From: Pseudomonas syringae
GTDB lineage: Bacteria; Pseudomonadota; Gammaproteobacteria; Pseudomonadales; Pseudomonadaceae
Direction: 5' to 3'
DNA length: 64,000 nucleotides
Assembly (NCBI RefSeq): GCF_001698815.1
Contig: NZ_LGSI01000049.1
Coordinates: forward strand, 62,001 to 126,000
Position 1 is the first letter of the stretch. Each line of letters begins with the position of its first letter. The translations under genes and the position numbers were made by a program. Below are positions 8,820 to 17,094 of this stretch, one piece after another. The notes beneath the pieces were generated by a model, which saw only the letters and a list, made by a program, of their open reading frames with translations, had not been told where the DNA came from and searched no databases.

Positions 8820-11800
8820 CTAGTCGTGGATCCCCTCGTTTCCCCCGTTGCGGTTGCCCGATTCATCTTTCTGATGGAGCGCGTTGCGCAAGGCTGTCTC
8901 CAGAACACTCATTGCAGCGGCCAAGGCTGCCTGGCACGCCTCAATAATCTCCACAGGTTCGTCCTCGCTACAGGCGTCTTCCAGCGCTTCACATCTGTCG
9001 ATGACCTGAACCGCCCGGATGATCCGCGCTGCGCCCTTGATTTTGTGTGCCATCTGACGAATATCTGCCTGATTCGCCGCTGCCTCCAGGCCGGTGAGCT
9101 CCTTGCGGTCCTGTTCGCAGCTGAGCAGCAGTTGCGCCAATAGCCGCTGAACGCTATCGGGACGATCACCGGTCAACAGGCTGACGCTACCCATATCGAA
9201 TACTTCGGGAGCTAATATCTCGGGGCGTTGCCGGGCGCGAGGCTGAAGCTTGTCCAATCGCTCGTTGAGCGCCTTGAGGCTGATGGGCTTGAACAGGCAG
9301 TCGTCCATGCCGGCATCCCGACAGCGCTGCTTCTCTTCCGGTTGAGCATTGGCGGTAAAGCCCCATATCGTGCAGCGCTGGCGACCTTCATCCTGCTCAT
9401 GGTTACGTATTGCGCGGGTCAGGTCGTAGCCATTCATCACCGGCATGTTGCAGTCAGCGATCACCAGATCGAATTGTCCCGGCGACCAAAGCTCAAGACC
9501 TTGGGCACCATGTTCGGCAGTCGAGCAGTGATGACCGAGAAATTCGAGCTGCTGACACAGAAGCATGCAGTTCGCTGGATGATCGTCAACGATGAGAATG
9601 TCCAGCGCAGTCGTTTCCTGGGGTGGTGCTTCCTTTGCAGGCGCGGCGATTTCCAGTGGCTCCAGAGTCGTCAGATCAAAGGTCATGTGTATTTGCGTGC
9701 CATCGCCGGGCTCACTGCTAAGGGTCAATGTGCCGCCCATCATTTCGCACAGGTGACGGCAGATCACCAGCCCCAGTCCGGCGCCGGTACGTGCCTGTTG
9801 ACCGGTGTTTTCCGCTTGGGCAAAAGGCTCGAACAGCCGCTGCTGATCCTCTGCGCTGATGCCGATGCCGCTGTCCTGGATCAGCACGTGCAGTCGCAAT
9901 TGTTGTGGGTCCGGGCTGGTATCGGTCTGCAGGCTGATTCTCACCTGACCCTGCTCGGTGAACTTGATCGCGTTGCTGATGAGATTGGACAAAATCTGTT
10001 TGAAGCGCAGCGGATCGATCAGGACATCCGTGTTGATGCCGGGGTCCAGATCAAGCAACAGGCCGAGGCTCTTTTGCCGGGCCAGACCATCGAAAACGCG
10101 AAATACCGATTCGACCAGCTGACGCAGATTTGCCCGCTCCGGACTCAGGGTCAAGCGTCCGGATTCGATGCGCGCGATATCCAGGATGTCACCGATAAGC
10201 TCCAGCAGATCCTTGGCCGAGCCGTAGGCCACCTCGATGGCCGGACGATCCAGCTGACCCTGGTCGGCTCGGCGCAGGGCCAGTTCGAGCATGCCGATCA
10301 CCGCGTTCATTGGGGTGCGTATTTCATGGCTCATGGTCGCCAGAAAGGTGCTTTTGGCACGATTGGCGTCATCGGCCTGATCCTTGGCGGTGCGAAGTTC
10401 CTCGATCAACTGGCGCCGCTCACTGATGTCGATCCAGCCACCGATGACGCCCTGGACTTCACCCAGCGAATCACGGAACGGCAGGATCCAGTGATAGATC
10501 GTCAGATGTCGGTCGCCGATATGCAGCGTGCGGTCGAGGATCAGTGGAGTGCTGCTGGCCATCACCCGTTTGTAGTCGGCGGCATATTCGTGGGCTTCGT
10601 CGACATCACTGAGAATGCCCTCGGTGACGGTTTTGTTGAGAATGTCTTCGCGCCGCGCCGAGAATGCTTCCAGATAGCTGTCGTTGCACATGCGCAGCAG
10701 TCCTTCGCGGTCGCGCACATAGATGGGATGCGGAGTGCCGTTAACCAGGGCGCTCATGAACTCGAACTGATCGCTGAGCGCGCGCTCGGCCCGTTCGCGC
10801 TGTTTGATCTGGCGCCGCATGTAGGCATTCCAGGCCAGTGAACCGAGCAACAACAGTCCGGCTCCGATGAGGATCTGATAGATCTGGCGCTGATAGTCGT
10901 GCCAGTTGCCTCCGGCCGGGGTATATGAGCGCCAGCGGTTGTTGATCACCGCCAGGTCCTGCGGGGCGATGCTCGACAGCGCCTTGTCGAGAATGGCGCT
11001 CAGCTCAGTGGCCTTGCGCGAAGTGGCCATGGAAATCAGGGCCGGCTCGTTGCCGACCGTCGCGGTCATTTGCAGGCGATCCTCGAATACGCCGGAAGAA
11101 AGAAAATAATTGGCGATCAGCAAAGATGTGATCGCGCCTTCGACTCGACCCTGGGCAAGCATGTCCAGGGCCTGGAAAGGGTTGTCCACTTCGATGGGCA
11201 CGATCTCCGGGAAATTGTCCCGCAGGTAAGCCGTGAGCGGGCTGCCCACGTTGATCGCCACTCGTTTGCCGTTGAGTTGCTCAAGTCGGGGCGGATTGTC
11301 TGGCCATTTGCGCGTCACCAGCACGAATGAGTTATCGACGTAAGGACGACTGAAACTGAGCTGGTCTTCGCGCTCTTCACTGGGGATCAGCGCTCCGATC
11401 ATGTCGGCCTGACCCTGACTGACCCGGTTCAGCATGTCGGACAGGCTTTGCGACCGACTGACTTCGAAGCGCAACCCGGTGCGCAGGCGCACCAGTTCCA
11501 GCAGGTCGGCGGTGATGCCACGGAAGTTGCCGTTGGCATCGAAAAAAGTCAGCGGTGCGTAGGATTCATTGATAACAAGGCGTACGGTTGGGTGTTGCGC
11601 GATCCAGCGCTCCTCACGCTGGGTCAGTTGCAGTTTCTGATCGGTCAACATCAGATCGTCAGCCCCCCAACGCCGGGAGATGGCGATACGCTCATCGACA
11701 CTGATGGACTTGAGGGTCTGATTGAGTATGTGCAACAAGGGCGTACCGTCATTGCGCACCGCAAAGCTGAAACCATTGGCTTCATGCTTGCCGAAATTAG

Positions 11801-12494
11801 CCATCTGCACGTTATTCAGATAGCCCTTGTTGATCAGGTACTGGGTGGAAATGGTATCGCCGAGAAAGACGTCGGCCTGATTGAAAGCAACGGCGTTGAT
11901 TGCGCTCTGGAACGACGGGTAAGTCTTCAATGTGGCCCCCGGGTAGAGGGTTGCGACGCTGGACTCCGGTAGATAGTGATAGACCATGCTCAGGCGTATG
12001 CCCTCCAGGCCCTGGTTCAGTGCGCGCGTCTCGCCGACGCGCGTCACCAGAACCGGCTGATCCACTGCATAGGGTGTAGAAAGCTTGAGACTGCCATCGA
12101 TCGCTTCGAAGCCGTTTGCGCTGCCGAGCAGATCGATCTTGCCTTCCTTCAGGGCGGTGATGGCCGAAGCTCTGGAATCATAGCGCTGGACCTTGACGGG
12201 CAGGTCCAGCGCTACGGAGATGATGCCGGCGTAGTCGGCGGTGAAGCCTTCGTACTCTCGACCTGACTGGGTTAGATCAAACGGCGGGTAATCAGGGGCA
12301 GAAGTGCCGAGGATCAGCTCGCGCTTTTCGTGTACCCACTGCCACTGCGCCTTGTCCAGCTTGACGTCCATGTGTCCGGGACTGGAGCGACTCAGCAGGC
12401 GGTAGGATTCGCCGTCAGCCGGAATCGCCTGTGCGCTCCAACTAGCGCAGACACAGGCGACCAGTATCAAATAATGTTTAATGCGCGTGGACAT
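8820..12494 (-). CDS. BvgS-like unorthodox hybrid sensor histidine kinase
   Basis: Inner-membrane sensor with a four-step phosphorelay. Layout (1224 aa from ATG 12494): signal sequence, two tandem periplasmic solute-binding (SBP_bac_3/Venus flytrap) domains at about 50-275 and 300-525, a membrane helix near 540-562, a PAS domain near 575-690, HisKA with SHEIRTPM near 720, HATPase with N-box NLISNAIKF, a receiver with LIVDDH near 965 and phospho-Asp in ADCNMPV near 1010, and a C-terminal Hpt with AHKIKGAAR near 1150. ATG 12494 has GAGGG just upstream; GTG 12506 would overlap the regulator stop. It follows its LuxR-type regulator, as in BvgAS/RocS-type systems. Confidence 0.95.
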   Translation of the reverse strand: MSTRIKHYLILVACVCASWSAQAIPADGESYRLLSRSSPGHMDVKLDKAQWQWVHEKRELILGTSAPDYPPFDLTQSGREYEGFTADYAGIISVALDLPVKVQRYDSRASAITALKEGKIDLLGSANGFEAIDGSLKLSTPYAVDQPVLVTRVGETRALNQGLEGIRLSMVYHYLPESSVATLYPGATLKTYPSFQSAINAVAFNQADVFLGDTISTQYLINKGYLNNVQMANFGKHEANGFSFAVRNDGTPLLHILNQTLKSISVDERIAISRRWGADDLMLTDQKLQLTQREERWIAQHPTVRLVINESYAPLTFFDANGNFRGITADLLELVRLRTGLRFEVSRSQSLSDMLNRVSQGQADMIGALIPSEEREDQLSFSRPYVDNSFVLVTRKWPDNPPRLEQLNGKRVAINVGSPLTAYLRDNFPEIVPIEVDNPFQALDMLAQGRVEGAITSLLIANYFLSSGVFEDRLQMTATVGNEPALISMATSRKATELSAILDKALSSIAPQDLAVINNRWRSYTPAGGNWHDYQRQIYQILIGAGLLLLGSLAWNAYMRRQIKQRERAERALSDQFEFMSALVNGTPHPIYVRDREGLLRMCNDSYLEAFSARREDILNKTVTEGILSDVDEAHEYAADYKRVMASSTPLILDRTLHIGDRHLTIYHWILPFRDSLGEVQGVIGGWIDISERRQLIEELRTAKDQADDANRAKSTFLATMSHEIRTPMNAVIGMLELALRRADQGQLDRPAIEVAYGSAKDLLELIGDILDIARIESGRLTLSPERANLRQLVESVFRVFDGLARQKSLGLLLDLDPGINTDVLIDPLRFKQILSNLISNAIKFTEQGQVRISLQTDTSPDPQQLRLHVLIQDSGIGISAEDQQRLFEPFAQAENTGQQARTGAGLGLVICRHLCEMMGGTLTLSSEPGDGTQIHMTFDLTTLEPLEIAAPAKEAPPQETTALDILIVDDHPANCMLLCQQLEFLGHHCSTAEHGAQGLELWSPGQFDLVIADCNMPVMNGYDLTRAIRNHEQDEGRQRCTIWGFTANAQPEEKQRCRDAGMDDCLFKPISLKALNERLDKLQPRARQRPEILAPEVFDMGSVSLLTGDRPDSVQRLLAQLLLSCEQDRKELTGLEAAANQADIRQMAHKIKGAARIIRAVQVIDRCEALEDACSEDEPVEIIEACQAALAAAMSVLETALRNALHQKDESGNRNGGNEGIHD

Positions 12495-12502
12495 CCGGTC
12501 CC

Positions 12503-13129
12503 TCACACGAGCGCGTTGCGTTTTGCCATCTCGATAAGTTCTACCAAGGTTTTAACCCTGAGCTTTTGCATCAGGCGTGTTTTGTAAGTGCTGACAGTCT
12601 TATTGCTGAGAAACATTCCCTTGGCGATTTCTTTATTGGTACGACCCTGAGCAAACAGCTGCAATACCATCAGTTCGCGATCATTCACCAACTTGAACAG
12701 TTCGATTTCGCTGGGTTGGCCGTTTTCGCCAGTAGCTTTGGTCAGCGCCTGACTCGGGAAGTAATTGTAGCCGGATAAAACGGCTTTCACCGAGCTGAGC
12801 AGTTCACTGAGGTCTTCCTGTTTGCAGACATAGCCTGCGGCACCCGATTGCATGCACCGGATGGCGAACAGGCTGGGGGTCTGCGAAGTCAGGACCAGAA
12901 TCTTCGAATGCAGACCCATGGCATTGAACCGGGCCAGCACTTCCAGGCCATCGAGCTTGGGGATGCTGATGTCGAGGATGATCAGATCCGGCATGCATTC
13001 GCGGACCATCTGCATGGCATCCACGCCGTTATCGGTTTCACCCACCACTTGATAATTTTCGTTTTCCAGGAGCATTCGAACGGCGAGGCGAATAACCGGG
13101 TGATCGTCGATGATAAAAACTGAGTTCAT
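12503..13129 (-). CDS. BvgA/RocA-like LuxR-family response regulator
   Basis: Cytoplasmic transcription factor, 208 aa. N-terminal receiver with FIIDDHP at the acidic pocket and LIILDISIPKLDG holding the phospho-Asp; C-terminal NarL/LuxR helix-turn-helix near 145-200 (NDRELMVLQLFAQGRTNKEIAK). It sits directly upstream of the hybrid kinase, separated by 8 bases, so the two are surely one operon and cognate. An inverted heptad resembling a BvgA half-site lies upstream at 13220-13233. Confidence 0.95.
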   Translation of the reverse strand: MNSVFIIDDHPVIRLAVRMLLENENYQVVGETDNGVDAMQMVRECMPDLIILDISIPKLDGLEVLARFNAMGLHSKILVLTSQTPSLFAIRCMQSGAAGYVCKQEDLSELLSSVKAVLSGYNYFPSQALTKATGENGQPSEIELFKLVNDRELMVLQLFAQGRTNKEIAKGMFLSNKTVSTYKTRLMQKLRVKTLVELIEMAKRNALV

Positions 13130-13219
13130 GATTCAATCCATACAAGCTGCGAAGAAAGCGCGCACCTTAGCTCAGATGTTCAAGCAGGCCCATGAACAGA
13201 CTGCGCTGCAGGGTATATA

Positions 13220-13233
13220 TAGGAAATGTCCTA
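13220..13233. promoter_or_regulatory. Inverted repeat TAGGAAATGTCCTA, possible BvgA-like operator
   Basis: TAGGA and TCCTA arms flank AATG, 90 bases upstream of the regulator start. The left part TAGGAAA is the reverse complement of TTTCCTA, the heptad known for BvgA. A related regulator is the next gene, so autoregulation is a reasonable guess, not shown. Confidence 0.45.
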
Positions 13234-13456
13234 CAACAATTAAAGTATCGGAGTACGAGAATGCCCATTTTTCGTTGCGTTAGTGTTTAAATTATCAACG
13301 GCATATCGTGAGAATTCAGTTATAAAAAAATGCATTGTTTATTTCGGTTGGGAAATTTCCTGCAAACTAAGGAATGTTCGCCTACAGCCTTCACTGGTTG
13401 ATTTCATCGCCATCTACTTATCGCTTCACTACTGTCTCGTCCGGCGTTTGGCTCAA
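13234..13456. other. Rest of the regulator upstream region
   Basis: AT-rich non-coding DNA between the putative operator and the receiver-domain remnant. No gene or repeat was seen. Confidence 0.5.
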
Positions 13457-13786
13457 TCATGCGTCCGGGAGGGCGGCATCAAGCATGCGGCACAGATCCG
13501 GGCCGTGCAGGGGTTTGCTCAGGCAGCCCAATAGCGGAAGGCCGCGTTCGAGTGCCATCTGTTCAAGTGCGTGCAACTGGCTGTCGCCCAGTCCGCTGAG
13601 GAGTATGGCGCGGCGGACGAAGCCTCGTTTGTGGGCCCGTTCAATCAGGTCGAACCCCTGGAAGTCCGGCAGACCCTGGTCGCAAAGCAGCAGGTCGTAG
13701 GGTTTGGGAGTACGGGTCATGGCTTCCAGTGCCTCGCTGGCTGTGAGGACGGGGGTCAGCAGGAAATACCCCTGCGTGAAGTTTCC
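13457..13786 (-). pseudogene. Receiver-domain protein, 5'-truncated remnant
   Basis: The frame encodes the C-terminal two thirds of a receiver domain: YDLLLCDQGLPDFQGFDLIERA carries the phospho-Asp, ILLSGLGD the conserved Ser/Thr region and LSKPL the conserved Lys. The N-terminal strand with the acidic Asp pair is missing. Upstream the frame meets a TAA at 13787-13789 without a start codon; an internal ATG at 13720 would give only 87 aa. It stands next to the BvgA-like regulator and may be the remains of a RocR-type regulator. The cut coincides with the start of the transposon-derived DNA. Confidence 0.75.
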
Positions 13787-14012
13787 TTAGAAACGAAAAT
13801 CGCGTGCCTACACTAGAGCCCTTGCATCGTGGGTTTCAACAGAAGATGAATTGAAAGTTTCATCAGTAATTGGATTGGGTTTGAAAGCTGTCAGAATAAA
13901 TTGAATGTTCGCTCAATAGTCTGTGCGCACGCAGATTGGATTGCGCCTAGTGTGATTGGCAATCAATAGACTATGTGTAAGGTGGGGAGTAGTGCGATAC
14001 AGAGAATATGCT
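13787..14012. other. Presumed transposon terminal region beside tniQ
   Basis: Non-coding, AT-rich DNA between the receiver remnant and tniQ. It contains three loosely similar blocks (ATTGAAAGTTT, TTTGAAAGCTG, ATTGAATGTTC) spaced roughly 25-35 bases apart, as would suit TnsB-binding sites at a Tn7-like end. A TGT that could be the terminal trinucleotide lies at 13742. Neither is proven. Confidence 0.4.
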
Positions 14013-15872
14013 TTAGGATTCAGGTTGATTATATTTAAGTATAAATTTCTGTGTGTGAGTCTTTGCAACAAGCGGTTTGCCGGGTTTAAGTATTTCTGCG
14101 CTTAGTAGCGATTTGACCGTGTTGACTCCGAGCGAGAAGCGCGCAGCAGCCTCGCGTACAGAATAATAGGTGGCTAAATGCTGTGCAGCCATCTTTACAT
14201 CGGATTGAGAAACGTAGGTCGTTTTTCCCCAGTGTTCAGTGCTGATCAAGTTTGTGGAAATAAATCGTGAAGAAAATAGACTGCGATTAATGTTAAGTTG
14301 AGCGCAGGCTTCCGACACCGAGCAGTGACTAGTCCGCCACGCCATTAAGCTTTGTTCGTCGGTTGGAGTGATATCACGGAGCGACTGATTACATTTGAAG
14401 TGATTAACAGCTAAGTCTCTTAGGTCTCTCGGTGGCATGGATAGGTATCGAGCCTTGCTGGCGAGCCAGCAGTTTCCGGCTTTTTTTATGCGAACATTCC
14501 TAATTCTTAATGCCGCGAAGTCTTCGGCCTGAATTGTTGAAACCTCGCGCCTAAAATAATAAGCTGGGATCCAAGGTCCTAATGAGGAAAGTGCCTTGCA
14601 TATATTTTTTTTGCGTAGCGTTGTTATAATTGCTTTATTACTTGTCTCAAAACGGATGGCCAGTTCTGAAGCAAGAATGTAGTGATCGAAGAAGCGTTGC
14701 ACAGCCGGCGCCTCAATGTAATACTTTCCCTTCGCGACGCATATCCTATCCAAAACCCCTGCCCGGATGAGGCTGATGACGGATTGGGGGCTAGTGTGAA
14801 GTTTGTAGGCTGCATCAACTGCGGAATAAAAGTTTTCGGTAGGATACCCCGTCTTATCAAGTTTAACACGGGCCGAAATTTCTCGCCGGATCACTTCGCA
14901 CAAGCGTGGTATTTTAAAGTGGTTTTTGTCTGCGTGCACTGAATGTCCATCGTGAAGGTTCTCATATGCCAGTTGTCGGGCGCGATAATTGTTGACGTTT
15001 GCCGCATATTTTAGCTCTGAAAGAGTCATTCGCAATCCGCCGCAGCAATCCTTTTCGCATGTGCAACTTTCATTTTTATGCAGTGATCGGACTAGCTCTA
15101 TAACTCGTGCGCGAAACATAGGTTCCGTTACAGTTAGCCAAGGCGCCTCAAAGACAGTCACTGGTAAGCCTCTATAAAGCCGCATGTCGTTGATAATAAG
15201 TTTCTTTAGTTTTCGCACGGGGAAAAGAAACGGTGCCAACGGGTTGGGTAATTGATCTTGGTACTGTAGCCTTATTCCATTAGCTTTCAACGCGTGATCC
15301 AGTGCGAACGCAGCGCTACGAGGGCCGAAACTAGACGAAAACTGAAACCCGGTTGACGTGTATGTCAGGCAGCCCTCGCTGTAAGGGCAACCGCATTTGC
15401 AGCTGAAGCCGTCGATTGTATTCCATTTGCTCGTACGTCCGCAGTTGCAGCATCGGGTGAGTAGTGGAATATTGTGGATAGGACAATAATCGAATGCCTT
15501 TAAATCTTGAGTAAAACGAGTAAAGCCTTCGGTCACGCAAAATGGGCAAGGGCGAAAATCTGTGCAAATTTCGGGACGTAAGACTGCTTTTCCGCCGACC
15601 CATACTTTACTGATACGGCTGAAGTTTTTATGTGGCTGGCGGTAAAAAGCGAGCCGGAGTTCTTCAGCGAACTGGGGGGCCTCGTGACATAAAATCTCAC
15701 ACCACGGTCCATTTACAAGGCGTAAGTCCAAATGACGTTGACCACCCTTATCACCGAATGCGCGACACATGTGCTGGACATTGAAAAAGCCATTGGCTTT
15801 AGCGCACCGTATGAGCAAGCTGGTCGGGCTCTCCATCGGCTGTGGGCGAGGCACGTAGGCTAAGAGTTTCAT
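14013..15872 (-). CDS. tniQ: TniQ/TnsD-family target-site selector
   Basis: Target-recognition protein of a Tn7-like element. The 619-residue protein begins with the TniQ signature (YVPRPQPMESPTSLLIRCAKANG). A zinc-binding region follows: CPFC, CPIH, CCNCG and CKCG near 125-180. The long helical C-terminal part resembles TnsD-type proteins, which read a specific DNA sequence, rather than short TniQ. Its ATG overlaps the tnsC stop by 4 bases, so it is the last gene of the operon. Being next to the element boundary and a broken host gene suggests it chose that site or a nearby one. Confidence 0.9.
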   Translation of the reverse strand: MKLLAYVPRPQPMESPTSLLIRCAKANGFFNVQHMCRAFGDKGGQRHLDLRLVNGPWCEILCHEAPQFAEELRLAFYRQPHKNFSRISKVWVGGKAVLRPEICTDFRPCPFCVTEGFTRFTQDLKAFDYCPIHNIPLLTRCCNCGRTSKWNTIDGFSCKCGCPYSEGCLTYTSTGFQFSSSFGPRSAAFALDHALKANGIRLQYQDQLPNPLAPFLFPVRKLKKLIINDMRLYRGLPVTVFEAPWLTVTEPMFRARVIELVRSLHKNESCTCEKDCCGGLRMTLSELKYAANVNNYRARQLAYENLHDGHSVHADKNHFKIPRLCEVIRREISARVKLDKTGYPTENFYSAVDAAYKLHTSPQSVISLIRAGVLDRICVAKGKYYIEAPAVQRFFDHYILASELAIRFETSNKAIITTLRKKNICKALSSLGPWIPAYYFRREVSTIQAEDFAALRIRNVRIKKAGNCWLASKARYLSMPPRDLRDLAVNHFKCNQSLRDITPTDEQSLMAWRTSHCSVSEACAQLNINRSLFSSRFISTNLISTEHWGKTTYVSQSDVKMAAQHLATYYSVREAAARFSLGVNTVKSLLSAEILKPGKPLVAKTHTQKFILKYNQPES

Positions 15873-16777
15873 ATGAGTTTATGCAAAATTTTGTGCAGCT
15901 CAGCTTCGCTGGCCGCAAATGGATTTTTCGAAAGCTTTATTTGACCTAGAAAGGTCAGTCGGTCGGCCGCAGCAAGAAAATCTGCTTGAATGAGGGTGTG
16001 ATCCCCTCTGTTCAAGCTCGATTTAAAAGCCGCATGGAGTAAATGTCGTAGGCCGCGCATGTTGCCGCCGGTGTAAATGTAGGTGGCTAACGCGAAGTAA
16101 TCGTCTGATAGAAATATGTAGTTTTGGATTTCGCCCAATCTGATCATTTCGCTGGTCAATTTTGCAAGCACTTGTCGCCATTCAGCGCCGATATTAGCGC
16201 CCGCAGGCCCATAGCGGAAATTTTCCATTCGCAGGCGACAAGGATACCGCTGACTTAACTGGGCGTTATTGTCGGCGATTTTTTCAAAGGCGGGCGTTCC
16301 GGCGAGCAAAACAGGTATTCCTGATTCATTCAAGAGTGTTTTAACCCAGTCACACATGATCGCCCGGGTTTTATCGGCACCTTTCTCCGCCAGGTGTTGA
16401 AACTCATCAAGAATGACCAAGCGGGTTTGGCATGTTTTGAGTAATCGTACGATAGTGTGTTGCATGGTTGCACTCTCCCGCGCTGTAGCATTGGAGCCCA
16501 AATCGTGTAACATCGTCAGGGACAACTCCTTTATTGTGGCGTGTGCGGGAACTCGGCAATAAAGGCAAGGGATGATCTTTGTCAAACCTTTGGCATCCTC
16601 CTGTTCTCCAGGATGGCTCATCTGTTCCTGCACCCTTGCACAGACCCTGGACTTTCCTGTGCCCGGAAGCCCCAATAACATGGCAGATGCGGGATCGTCC
16701 ATTTCTGCCGTGTTGTCTAAGCTTTCGAGAATGCCGTGTACTGCTCCTTTAAACTGAGGATGTTCCACTGTAAACAA
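15869..16777 (-). CDS. tnsC: TnsC/TniB-family AAA+ transposition regulator
   Basis: ATPase that links target selection (TniQ) to the transposase. Walker A GLPGTGKS at 36-43 and Walker B LVILDEFQHL near 118-127 are intact; 302 aa is a TniB-like length. The start is uncertain: the listed start is TTG at 16777, but the best ribosome-binding site, AAGGAG, lies 7 bases before an in-frame ATC codon at 16813, which would add 12 residues (INSTSDILKQFR). No ATG or GTG is available in between. It overlaps tniQ by 4 bases and lies about 280-320 bases after tnsB. Confidence 0.9.
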   Translation of the reverse strand: MFTVEHPQFKGAVHGILESLDNTAEMDDPASAMLLGLPGTGKSRVCARVQEQMSHPGEQEDAKGLTKIIPCLYCRVPAHATIKELSLTMLHDLGSNATARESATMQHTIVRLLKTCQTRLVILDEFQHLAEKGADKTRAIMCDWVKTLLNESGIPVLLAGTPAFEKIADNNAQLSQRYPCRLRMENFRYGPAGANIGAEWRQVLAKLTSEMIRLGEIQNYIFLSDDYFALATYIYTGGNMRGLRHLLHAAFKSSLNRGDHTLIQADFLAAADRLTFLGQIKLSKNPFAASEAELHKILHKLI

Positions 16778-16813
16778 TCTAAACTGTTTTAAGATATCCG
16801 ACGTGCTGTTGAT

Positions 16814-17094
16814 GTCGTATCTCCTTGATCATGCTTGTTGGACTACGGGACATAGGGGGTTCATTTTGATTCGGCCGTTTCAGTCTGCTTTGCATTAGGC
16901 TGCCAACTGGCCTGCCTTGCGGCACTTGTCCCAACGCGCGCTAGTCCATCCTTAGATTCGCAGTCGCGGTCCGGCGAATTTCATCGTGGCGTTCTACGGG
17001 CGGTTAATTAAAAGTGCCTTTACTTAACAGCGCACCTAGACCAGGGAGCGTGCCCTTGAACTTCACTTATGAGATTCACGTTGTTGGCTCCAAG
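16814..17094. other. Non-coding gap between tnsB and tnsC
   Basis: About 280 bases with no gene. Tn7-like tnsB and tnsC are normally adjacent, so this gap may hold a promoter for tnsC-tniQ or mark a join between modules. No inverted repeat was recognised. Confidence 0.4.

Noticed and set aside
9228..10841. 537-codon open frame opposite the hybrid kinase
   Set aside because: Antisense shadow; the kinase strand carries all known domains.
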